Positions 17,313 through 24,936 of a stretch of 64,000 nt of DNA are shown piece after piece. Location: assembly GCF_002845745.1 (NCBI RefSeq), contig NZ_PIUM01000033.1:1-64000 (forward strand), read 5' to 3'. This DNA is from Telmatospirillum siberiense. GTDB taxonomy: Bacteria > Pseudomonadota > Alphaproteobacteria > Rhodospirillales > Magnetospirillaceae. Numbering within the stretch: position 1 is the stretch's first letter; the number at the start of each line of letters is the position of its first letter. The notes under the pieces are model-generated. The model had not been told where the DNA came from. It did no database searches and saw only the letters and a list, made by a program, of their open reading frames with translations. Made by a program: the position numbers and the translations under genes.

Positions 17313-18106
17313 GCTTGACGGCACGGAGAGGACGGCGCCTGTCGGTATCGCTGGGTATCGCCGGCACGACCCTGTTCTTCATCGGGTGGGAAGCGCTCAG
17401 CCGTTCCGGCCTGGTCAACACCGTCATGCTCCCCGCCCCCACCACGGTGATCCAGGCCGCCTGGGCGCTTTCCACCAGCGGACAACTCCTGTTCCATCTG
17501 GTGGCCAGTCTTTGGCGTTCGGCGGCGGGTTTCGCCACCGGTGGAGCGCTGGGAGTCCTTCTCGGTCTGACCATGGCGCGGCTGCCGCGCTTCAGCGACA
17601 CGATCTATCCGCTGGTCCAGATGGCCCGTGCCATTCCGGCCCTGGCCTTCGTACCGCTGGCGGTATTCTGGTTCGGAATCGGCGAGGGCTCGAAGATCTT
17701 CCTGATCGCCTGGGGGGTCTTCTTCCCGACCTGGGTCAACACCTTCATCGGGGTGCGCGACGCCAACGAACTCCTGATCCGTGCCGGTGCCAGCCTGGGG
17801 GCGCGGGGCTGGCGAATGACCGCGTTCGTGATCATCCCCAGCGCGTTGCCCTTCATCATCGCCGGCCTGCGCATCAGCCTGGCTGTCGCTTTGATGATCC
17901 TGGTGGCGGCCGAACTGACCGGAGCCGTATTCGGCGTCGGCTATCTGATCCAAATGTCACAGATGGTGTTCCGCGTCGACCAGATGTTCGTGGGACTGGT
18001 GGTCCTGGGCGTTCTGGGCTTTGCCTCGGATCTGCTGTTCAACCGGATCGTGGCGCTGCTGTTGCCCTGGTATGGCGCCGAGCGGACCCGGGAGACCTCG
18101 TCGTGA
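17309..18106 (+). CDS. NitT/TauT-type ABC permease
   Basis: A 265-aa inner-membrane permease with about six hydrophobic helices. The ATPase-contact loop ELLIRAGASLGARGWRMTAFVIIPSALP is spread across about residues 150-178, as in SsuC/TauC. The start is GTG 17309, overlapping the previous stop (GTGA); TTG 17315 is an alternative. It likewise overlaps the next gene by four bases. No partner ATPase is encoded in this operon. Confidence 0.88.
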   Translation: MSLTARRGRRLSVSLGIAGTTLFFIGWEALSRSGLVNTVMLPAPTTVIQAAWALSTSGQLLFHLVASLWRSAAGFATGGALGVLLGLTMARLPRFSDTIYPLVQMARAIPALAFVPLAVFWFGIGEGSKIFLIAWGVFFPTWVNTFIGVRDANELLIRAGASLGARGWRMTAFVIIPSALPFIIAGLRISLAVALMILVAAELTGAVFGVGYLIQMSQMVFRVDQMFVGLVVLGVLGFASDLLFNRIVALLLPWYGAERTRETSS

Positions 18107-19482
18107 CGTTCAGCCTCGATATTGCGCGGCTGTCCGAAGCCTATCGGAGCGACGACCTCACCCCGTCCGGAGTCGTGGCCGAGGTTTTCGACCGCATTGC
18201 CGTCAGCGGCGACGACGGTGTCTGGATTACCCTCGTCGATCGCGGCGAGGCGCTGGACCGGGCCAGGGCGCTTGAGGCCATTCCACCCGCCGGACGCGAC
18301 GCCCGCCCCCTGTTCGGCCTTCCCTTCAGCGTCAAGGACTGCATTGACGTGGAGGGATTGCCGACCACGGCGGCATGCCCCGATTTTGCCTATCGGCCCA
18401 GTGTCTCAAGTCCGGTCGTCGAACGCCTGCGGCGAGCCGGAGCGATCTTGATCGGCAAGACCAATCTGGACCAGTTCGCCACCGGCATCGTCGGGACGCG
18501 CAGCCCCTATGGCATCGCCCGCAACCCCTTCGATCCCGCCTGCATCCCCGGTGGATCCAGCGCGGGCGCGGCGGTTTCCGTGGCTGCCGGACTGGTGTCC
18601 TTCGCCATCGGCAGCGATACGGGCGGTTCGGGGCGCGTTCCGGCGTCATTCAACAATGTGGTGGGAGTCAAACCGACGCGCGGCCTGATCAGCCTGCGCG
18701 GCTCGGTGGGCACCGTGCGCAGTCTTGACTGCCTGTCGGTGTTCGCATTGACGGTGGCGGACGCCACTCTGGTTCGCCGGGTGGCCGAAGGGTTCGACGA
18801 GGAGGATCCCTGGTCGCGCAGACCTCGGCCCCACCTTCCTTTGCCGACGCGCTTCCGGATGGCCGTTCCGCGAACCCGCCATCTCGAATTCCTGGGGGAT
18901 GACGCCAATCGCGGCCTGTTCCATCGCGCGTTGGCGACATTGGAGCGACTGGGTGGAAAGGTTGTCGAAATCGACTATGCGCCGTTCCTGGAACTCAACG
19001 AACTGCTGTTCAAGGGAGCTTTCCTAGCCGAACGGGCGGCCTCCTGCGGACCATTCGTCACCGAGCACTCCAACCGGCTTCACCCGGAGACCCGCGCCGT
19101 GCTGGCCGGGGCGGCGGAGGTCTCAGGAGTACAGGCGTTTCAGTGCCTGCATCGATTGCAATGGCTGCGCCGCCAAGCCGAGCAATCCCTGGACGGGACC
19201 GACCTCCTGGTGCTGCCGACCACTCCCACGCTTTGGACCATCACCGAAATGGAGGAGGACCCTCTGGGCCGCAACGCGGCTTTGGGCCGCTATACCAATT
19301 TTGTCAACATGCTGGATCTGGCGGCGGTGGCGGTGCCCGCAGGGTTCCGCCCCGGCGGCCGACCCGCCGGCATCACACTCGCCGCCCCCGCCTTTACCGA
19401 CGACGCGCTGGCGGAGTTGGCCGAACGACTGCAACGGGCACTGGCTCTGCCCCTGGGGGCAACCGGTTTCCCATTGTCCTAG
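18103..19482 (+). CDS. Allophanate-hydrolase-like amidase (AtzF amidase domain only)
   Basis: A 459-aa amidase-signature enzyme that resembles the amidase half of AtzF and urea amidolyase: PLFGLPFSVKDCIDVEGL (catalytic Lys), TTAACPDFAY, GGSSAGAAVSVA (cis-Ser), GSDTGGSGRVPASFNN (nucleophile), KPTRGLISLRG and SLDCLSVFALT. Full-length AtzF is about 600 aa with a second C-terminal domain; that domain is absent here. Predicted reaction: hydrolysis of allophanate or a related ureido compound to ammonia. GTG 18103 overlaps the permease stop (GTGA). Specificity is inferred from similarity; another small amide is possible. Confidence 0.82.
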   Translation: MTFSLDIARLSEAYRSDDLTPSGVVAEVFDRIAVSGDDGVWITLVDRGEALDRARALEAIPPAGRDARPLFGLPFSVKDCIDVEGLPTTAACPDFAYRPSVSSPVVERLRRAGAILIGKTNLDQFATGIVGTRSPYGIARNPFDPACIPGGSSAGAAVSVAAGLVSFAIGSDTGGSGRVPASFNNVVGVKPTRGLISLRGSVGTVRSLDCLSVFALTVADATLVRRVAEGFDEEDPWSRRPRPHLPLPTRFRMAVPRTRHLEFLGDDANRGLFHRALATLERLGGKVVEIDYAPFLELNELLFKGAFLAERAASCGPFVTEHSNRLHPETRAVLAGAAEVSGVQAFQCLHRLQWLRRQAEQSLDGTDLLVLPTTPTLWTITEMEEDPLGRNAALGRYTNFVNMLDLAAVAVPAGFRPGGRPAGITLAAPAFTDDALAELAERLQRALALPLGATGFPLS

Positions 19483-19513
19483 GCTTGTTTTTCAAGCCCT
19501 TGGCTTTAAGGCT

Positions 19514-19656
19514 TGCCGTCAGCTACCGCACTTCCGGTATTTTGGTTTCGCGATTCAATCAAAAGACGGCATGCCCAGGCTTGAGCCGGGCATCCACGCC
19601 CCCGAACAAGTCTCCGTCGTTCGCTCCCACCACGATATTCCCGGTAACTGACGACG
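19514..19656. repeat. MITE-like composite repeat with inverted ends
   Basis: The left end CCGTCAGCTACCG is roughly complementary to the right end CGGTAACTGACGACGG. Inside are TTTCGCGATTCAATCAAAAGACG, written here in parts, and the palindrome GCCCaGGCTTGAGCCGGGC. The same internal block recurs at 63727-63835 and, inverted, at 29545-29630. No coding capacity. Confidence 0.65.
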
Positions 19657-19660
19657 GGCC

Positions 19661-20251
19661 TCAGAACTTGAACACCCCGTCGCTAATCAGCTCCCGCAGG
19701 GGCAGGCGCGTGGTCGGCGATTCCTTGCTGCGCAGATCGGCGGGAAGCATCTCCGGATCGCCAGGCTTGCCGATGGCGATGATCACCTCGACCGCATAGG
19801 TCTCGGGGACCTTCAAAGCCTCGGCCGCCCGGGCCTTGTCGAAGGCGCCGATGGCCCGCGTGCGCCAGCCGAGCAGATTGGCCTGAAGGCTGAGGTTTAC
19901 CCAGGCCGCCCCGGCATCGAACGAGTGATAGCCATTGGGCTCGGTCTTGTCGCCGAAGGGATAGACCTTCGCCGACAACAGCGCGATGAGGGCGGACGCC
20001 TTGGGTGCCCACTGCTGATTGTAAGCCGCCATGCTTGCGACCATCCCCTGGAAACCCGCGGCCCCGCGCCTGGCGTAGACGAAACGCCATGGCTGGGCGT
20101 TGCGGGCGGACGGGGCCCACCGGGCCGCTTCGAGAACAGTGAACAGATCGGAATCGGGTATTTCATCCGCCGCATAAGCGCGCGGCGACCAGCGGTCGAT
20201 GAATAGATCGTTGACGCCGGCTTCGGCTTTGCGCGTCTCCAAGACAGACAT
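19661..20251 (-). CDS. Nitroreductase family protein
   Basis: A 196-aa FMN-dependent oxidoreductase of the nitroreductase superfamily: WSPRAYAADEIPD, EAARWAPSARNAQPW (the FMN-binding RxxxS/N-Q-P segment), AGAAWVNLSLQANLLG and a C-terminal PLRELI. The family reduces nitro compounds, quinones or enones with NAD(P)H and acts in the cytoplasm as a dimer. It stands alone beside a MITE-like repeat; substrate unknown. Confidence 0.88.
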   Translation of the reverse strand: MSVLETRKAEAGVNDLFIDRWSPRAYAADEIPDSDLFTVLEAARWAPSARNAQPWRFVYARRGAAGFQGMVASMAAYNQQWAPKASALIALLSAKVYPFGDKTEPNGYHSFDAGAAWVNLSLQANLLGWRTRAIGAFDKARAAEALKVPETYAVEVIIAIGKPGDPEMLPADLRSKESPTTRLPLRELISDGVFKF

Positions 20252-20299
20252 GGTTTTCCCTTCACATAAATGAACAACCCCGCTCCATATGCGAGCCCA

Positions 20300-20767
20300 T
20301 CACTTCGGAGAACTTTCCGCCGTGACGTAAATCCGCGCCGATGCCCGGCGACCGTCGCTGTCCGTGACATCGACCTTCAAGACATGAGTCCCCGCCGGCA
20401 CGATGGCCTCGGGCATGGCGATTCCCGTTGGGCTGAGATAAGGACGCAAGCGATCCGTCAGATCGATGTTCGGCAATTTCAGATAGGTCACCCGCACCGA
20501 AGCGGGATCTATCCTCGCCCCGCCGTGCGGAGAGAGACGGATGACCAGGGGAAAGGGCACCTGTGTCGCCGCCGTGTTTCCGGGAGCGACAAAAGCGATC
20601 GTCGGCGCCCGCGTGATCGATCGCACCTCGGCCTCGCCCTGGAGATCGTTGGGTAGCCGCGCCTCCTGTTCCGTGATCAGAACCTCGGCCCGACACGTCC
20701 CCAAAGTCCCCGACCAGATGACAAGCGCACCGAACAACGAGGCCACGATCGAAACCAGACTAGGCAT
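20300..20767 (-). CDS. Small exported protein of unknown function
   Basis: A 155-aa protein with a Sec signal (MPSLVSIVASLFGALVIW, cut near CRAEV) and a mostly beta body with IgG-like character (RVTYLKLPNIDLTDRLRP, AGTHVLKVDVTDSDGRRA, RIYVTAE). ATG 20767 has AAGGAG upstream with 10-nt spacing; a longer in-frame start at 20908 adds 47 residues of low quality. It resembles periplasmic proteins with a C-terminal Ig-like fold, but I do not recognise the family. Confidence 0.68.
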   Translation of the reverse strand: MPSLVSIVASLFGALVIWSGTLGTCRAEVLITEQEARLPNDLQGEAEVRSITRAPTIAFVAPGNTAATQVPFPLVIRLSPHGGARIDPASVRVTYLKLPNIDLTDRLRPYLSPTGIAMPEAIVPAGTHVLKVDVTDSDGRRASARIYVTAESSPK

Positions 20768-21050
20768 GCCGTTCAGACTCCTTCCGGATGACCTTACCGC
20801 AAGCCCCCTCCGGGGCACGACGGAATTCCTTAAAAAAGCAGGGTCATTCGTTTTACCCCTCGCCCTTTCCCTCATCAACGGCGGGAACGGGGGAAGGGCC
20901 CCGGGCAACGGATACGAAGCCCGCCCCGAAAACCGACAGCAAAACTATGGCTTTGCAAGAGTGATGGGTGGGGGTCGATGAAATTGCATATCCGGAATTC
21001 GGGGAACGGCGTATAGTCCATCTCGTGTTGTAAAAAAACTACATGTAAGG

Positions 21051-21155
21051 ATGATGAAAATGTCGAAAGCTCGCGAATTCCTGTATGTCCTCGCCGTCGT
21101 CGGGGCCGTTATCGTTGGTTATGGTGTCGAAGTGGCCGTCCTCGTCGCGGCGTAA
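21051..21155 (+). CDS. Possible small membrane peptide (31-34 aa)
   Basis: A 34-codon frame with ATG at 21051, 21054 and 21060. The 21060 start has TAAGGATG upstream and gives MSKAREFLYVLAVVGAVIVG followed by a short hydrophobic tail: one membrane helix after a charged start. It is followed within 25 bp by a GC hairpin. Size and topology fit small membrane subunits or regulators (KdpF/CydX-like in style only). The rest of 20768-21604 holds no gene that I can support and becomes AT-rich towards the autotransporter. Confidence 0.35.
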   Translation: MMKMSKAREFLYVLAVVGAVIVGYGVEVAVLVAA

Positions 21156-21179
21156 GGAAACCATGTCTTCTCCTCGCGC

Positions 21180-21203
21180 GCCGGCACTTTTCGCCGTGCC
21201 GGC
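21180..21203 (+). terminator. Hairpin after the small peptide frame
   Basis: GCCGGCAC and GTGCCGGC form an 8-bp perfect stem with an 8-nt loop. It lies 25 bp after the small peptide frame; there is no clear T-run after it. Confidence 0.4.
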
Positions 21204-21604
21204 CACGCGATGGGGGACCTGAACGGGCACCTCGCCCGCCCTTTCCGAAGACGACACGCCCTTTTTTACGATAACCCGCATCTTTCTATGGTTATTGTAA
21301 ATACACTACAAATATCGGGGATTATCGCATCGGCAATCCATCCCACCCCTCCCCGCCTACCGGATCTCCCCCACCTTGCTCCTGGCCGAAACAGGCCGGA
21401 TGGCGCGCTGCCCAAACCCAGCACTTCAGATAAAAACCGATAAAACGCGATCCCGCTTAGACAATCCCTGATTTTATATTAGGCTTAAGAACCTATCATT
21501 TTCCCATAGTGGCAAGCAGCACAAAAGACTCTGGGAAAAACGGCTTTCGCGGAAATCAAAACTGATAAAATTGATAAAATTTCCAAAATGTGGGGATTCT
21601 GGAA

Positions 21605-24385
21605 ATGAACAATCGATGTTTCTTACATAAAATTCCTGGCGACACGTCGAAAATTGCCATTCTCGCCACTGGCGTATTGGGAATGTATCTATCCCCCCAA
21701 GCGGCTTTGGCTACGACATGCGCAACGCTCAGCAACTCCACTTATTATATTTTAGGAAATTGTTCCGGCACCTTCAATTGGACCAGCGGCAACCTTAGCA
21801 TCGGTAGCGGCGGAACCATCTCGGGAACGACGGATGGCGTCACCTCGACGGTATCGGTGGGAACCCTGACCAATGGCGGTGTCATCACCGGCACCTCCGA
21901 GGGCCTGTTCCTGATGAACGGATCGGGCGTCTCGACAATCGGCGCCATCATCAACGCGGCGGGCGCGACGATCCAGTCGACCGGGACCGGCAGCGGCGGC
22001 ATCGACATCGGGGCACTCACCGGCACGGTCTCCAACAGCGGACTGATCGCAACGGTACGGCGGGGCATCGATAACGAATACACCATCACCACCGTCATCA
22101 ATAATGCCGGCGGGACGATTCTCGCCACCAGCGACCGCGGTCAGGACATCGCGAACAACGGCTCCATCGGCAGCCTCATCAACAACGGCTCGCTGATCGT
22201 CACCGGCACGACCCCCAACACCGACGGGGCCAGCAACACCTCGATCGCGCCCAATCCCATGGGAATAGCCAACTACCAGACCATCGCCACCGTCACCAAC
22301 ACTGGACTGATTTCCATCAGCGGAGCGTCCGCCACCGGCGTTTACAACGGAACGGCGGGAACCATCGGGACCATCACCAACACCGGCAGGATCGTCGTCA
22401 CCGGCGAAGGAAGCTCGGGCATCGGCAATTATCATCTGCTCGACACCTTGAACAACAGCGGGACCATCAACGCCAACGGCGCCGGGGCTTACGGACTTTT
22501 CAACAAGGGCACGCTCGCCTCATTGATCAACAGCGGCGTCATCAGCGCCGACGGCGCCGGAGCCTACGGCGTCTACGACCGGAGGGCGGTGATCTCGTCC
22601 CTGGTCAACAGCGGCACGATCAGCGCCGCCGGCAGCGGTGCCGTCGGCATTGCCATCTCCAGCGCGTCCGGCACCGTCGCCACCATCGTCTCGCTGTTCA
22701 ACAGCGGAACCATCGCGGGTGAAGGCTACGCCCTGTCCAACGGCGGCAGCCTCGGGCAGATCGTCAACAGCGGCGTGATCGCCGGAAATATATCGTCGAC
22801 CGCCCAGGATCTGTCGATCGCCGGCGGATCGGGCGGCAGTGTCGGTACCTTGACCGGGTACGCGGCGAACAGCGTCGGCACCATCGTCGCTTCCGGCGTG
22901 ACCTTCACCTCGGGCTCGCTGTGGCTCAACGACGCCATGACGGTGGGGTCCGGCCAAGGCACGGTGAAGAACAATGCCAGCCTGCAAATCAACCGCGCGC
23001 TGACCCTCGCCGGCAACTATCTCCAGGCAAGCGCCGGAACCTTGGTCATCGGGGTATCCTCGGCATCCAGTTACGGCGAACTGGTGGTCTCGGGTGCCGC
23101 CAATCTGACATCCGGCCACGTCGCCCTGACGGCGATCGACAACGCCACCTTCACGGCGAACGAAAGCTTCACCATCGTCTCGGCCGGAAGCCTGTCGGCC
23201 GGGGGCGTCACGGTCAGCGGCCCCACCCTGCCCTATCAGACGAGCATCATCGGCAACAATCTGGTGGTGTCCCTGTCTTCCTGGACGCAGACGAATACGC
23301 CGAACGGGCCGATCACCCAGCTGCTCGATCAATGGAGTTCGCAAAACGGCTTCCAGACCATCCTGAGCCAACTGGCCCAGTTGCCGGCGGCACAGCAAAC
23401 CCATGCCATCAAGCAGTTGGGGACATCGCAGCTCACCCCGCAGGTCAATGCCAGCGGCAGCACGGTGGCGCCGACCACCACCGCTGTGGAGCAACATCAG
23501 CTCGCGGCGCTGGACGGCGCCGAAAAGGGCGCCGCCGCCGGATCGGACATGATGAGGGGCGCCTTCTGGGGACAGGTCCTGGGAGGACATGCGACGCGAG
23601 ACACCAGCACCGGCGCGGACGGCTATACCGCCTCATCGGTCGGCCTGCTGTTCGGCGCCGACGTTCATCCGTCCGACGAGATGGTGACCGGCTTGGCCGC
23701 GAGCTGGCTGCGCAGCTATTCCCGCGGCAAGGCCGACAGCGCCGGCAACCGCACCACGCTCGACAGCTATCAACTGACCGGTTACGGCACATGGCGGCCG
23801 GATGGCGGCCCCGCCTATGCCCAGGGGCTTCTCGGCGTCGCCTATAACGATTACGACCAGAAACGCGGCATCGACTATCTCGGCGAAACCGCCCTGGCCA
23901 AATTCCACGGATGGCAATATCAGGCGAAAATCGGCGGCGGCTATGATGTCCCGATCGCGGGCATGACGGCGACGCCGGTGGGCAGCATGCAAGTCGTCCG
24001 CGTGGAAAACAACGCCTACCGCGAAACCGGTGCCGGCGCGGCCAGTTGGTCGGTCAATCGCCAGGGGTTCAATGCGGTGGAAAGCGAGTTGGGAGCGAAA
24101 CTGGCAGCCAACCTCGACGGCCGATGGAACAGTCTGGCCGGCGATCTGCAGGCGAGTTGGGTTCATTCCTATACCAACAGCCCCATCGTCACCGCCGCCT
24201 CGGTGATCGGAGGCAGCGGCTATAGCAACACCACGGCCCGTCCCGCCGCCGACGGCGCCCGCGTGACGGCGGGCGTGAGCCTGCAGGAGTCCGACGGCCG
24301 GTCCCTTCGTCTGGAATATGACGGAGATTTGCGCCGGAACTATCGCAGCCATACCGGACTCATCAAGATCCGGGCCGAGTTCTGA
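21605..24385 (+). CDS. Autotransporter (type Va secretion) with repetitive passenger
   Basis: A 926-aa protein with three parts. The signal peptide (about 1-36) ends LSPQAALA. The passenger (about 40-600) is built from repeats of the type LxNSGTIxAxGxGAxG, as in right-handed beta-helix passengers rich in N, S, G and T. The C-terminal autotransporter beta-barrel (about 645-926) begins near FWGQVLGG and ends in the phenylalanine expected for BamA recognition (RAEF). I chose ATG 21605 over GTG 21590 because of the GGGG spacing. It is preceded by AT-rich DNA unlike its neighbours and stands alone. Likely an outer-membrane adhesin or aggregation factor; no catalytic motif is visible in the passenger. 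Confidence 0.87.
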   Translation: MNNRCFLHKIPGDTSKIAILATGVLGMYLSPQAALATTCATLSNSTYYILGNCSGTFNWTSGNLSIGSGGTISGTTDGVTSTVSVGTLTNGGVITGTSEGLFLMNGSGVSTIGAIINAAGATIQSTGTGSGGIDIGALTGTVSNSGLIATVRRGIDNEYTITTVINNAGGTILATSDRGQDIANNGSIGSLINNGSLIVTGTTPNTDGASNTSIAPNPMGIANYQTIATVTNTGLISISGASATGVYNGTAGTIGTITNTGRIVVTGEGSSGIGNYHLLDTLNNSGTINANGAGAYGLFNKGTLASLINSGVISADGAGAYGVYDRRAVISSLVNSGTISAAGSGAVGIAISSASGTVATIVSLFNSGTIAGEGYALSNGGSLGQIVNSGVIAGNISSTAQDLSIAGGSGGSVGTLTGYAANSVGTIVASGVTFTSGSLWLNDAMTVGSGQGTVKNNASLQINRALTLAGNYLQASAGTLVIGVSSASSYGELVVSGAANLTSGHVALTAIDNATFTANESFTIVSAGSLSAGGVTVSGPTLPYQTSIIGNNLVVSLSSWTQTNTPNGPITQLLDQWSSQNGFQTILSQLAQLPAAQQTHAIKQLGTSQLTPQVNASGSTVAPTTTAVEQHQLAALDGAEKGAAAGSDMMRGAFWGQVLGGHATRDTSTGADGYTASSVGLLFGADVHPSDEMVTGLAASWLRSYSRGKADSAGNRTTLDSYQLTGYGTWRPDGGPAYAQGLLGVAYNDYDQKRGIDYLGETALAKFHGWQYQAKIGGGYDVPIAGMTATPVGSMQVVRVENNAYRETGAGAASWSVNRQGFNAVESELGAKLAANLDGRWNSLAGDLQASWVHSYTNSPIVTAASVIGGSGYSNTTARPAADGARVTAGVSLQESDGRSLRLEYDGDLRRNYRSHTGLIKIRAEF

Positions 24386-24437
24386 TATCGGCGCCCGGCA
24401 TTCACACATTTTTTTCGGTGGCGAAAGCAATCCTACG

Positions 24438-24533
24438 AGTGGCACCGGCGTCCCTGCCGGTGTTCCGGCGGAAGCCGGAAAGGGTCCGCCTGTCGGCGGA
24501 TCACCGGCAGGGACGCCGGTGCCACTGTTTTAT
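24438..24533. repeat. Three-way-junction inverted repeat element
   Basis: Perfect 25-bp arms (24438-24462 and 24502-24526) enclose two perfect hairpins: TTCCGGC/GCCGGAA with loop GGAA, and TCCGCC/GGCGGA with loop TGTC. The right end continues GTTTTAT, shared with 105-123. Apart from this and the hairpin at 24882 there is nothing supportable in 24386-24936. Confidence 0.75.
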
Positions 24534-24881
24534 CGATAGCGGGCTATGCACTGATAAAACTACGAAATTTTAGATGTGTGATTCCTCTCGCCCATAAGGC
24601 TCGAGAGAATGTTTTCTTGTCCGAGCGCCGATGACGGGAGGTCCCGCGCCACTTAAAGAATTCCTATCCCAATCGCCGTTTTACCGGGGCGTGCATTATT
24701 TTCGCACGCTTCAGGGGGGATTCGTGATATCTCATCAGCGCCATCGGGCGGCCCCGGCCTTCCGATCCAGCCGGAATTTCCAGTTCGCTGGTCCGATGAT
24801 CGGCTTGGCAACGCGCAAGGCGGCAGGTGCCGACCGCGGAACGTCAAGCCCACGATGGCAATCCCGTGACCTTTTTTCCTC

Positions 24882-24906
24882 GCCCGACCGGCATCGCAGG
24901 TCGGGC
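24882..24906 (+). promoter_or_regulatory. Leader hairpin before the DEAD-box helicase gene
   Basis: GCCCGACC and GGTCGGGC form an 8-bp stem with a 9-nt loop, followed by TTACCTTTTCG, ending 30 bases before the predicted start codon. It looks like an attenuator or a structured 5' leader. Cold-regulated RNA helicase genes often have such leaders. Confidence 0.4.
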
Positions 24907-24936
24907 TTACCTTTTCGAGAAAGTATCGTTGCAGAC

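Noticed and set aside
24631-24936. N-terminal extension of the DEAD-box helicase
   Set aside because: Adds 102 unconserved residues, passes through a hairpin, and the family starts near residue 103.
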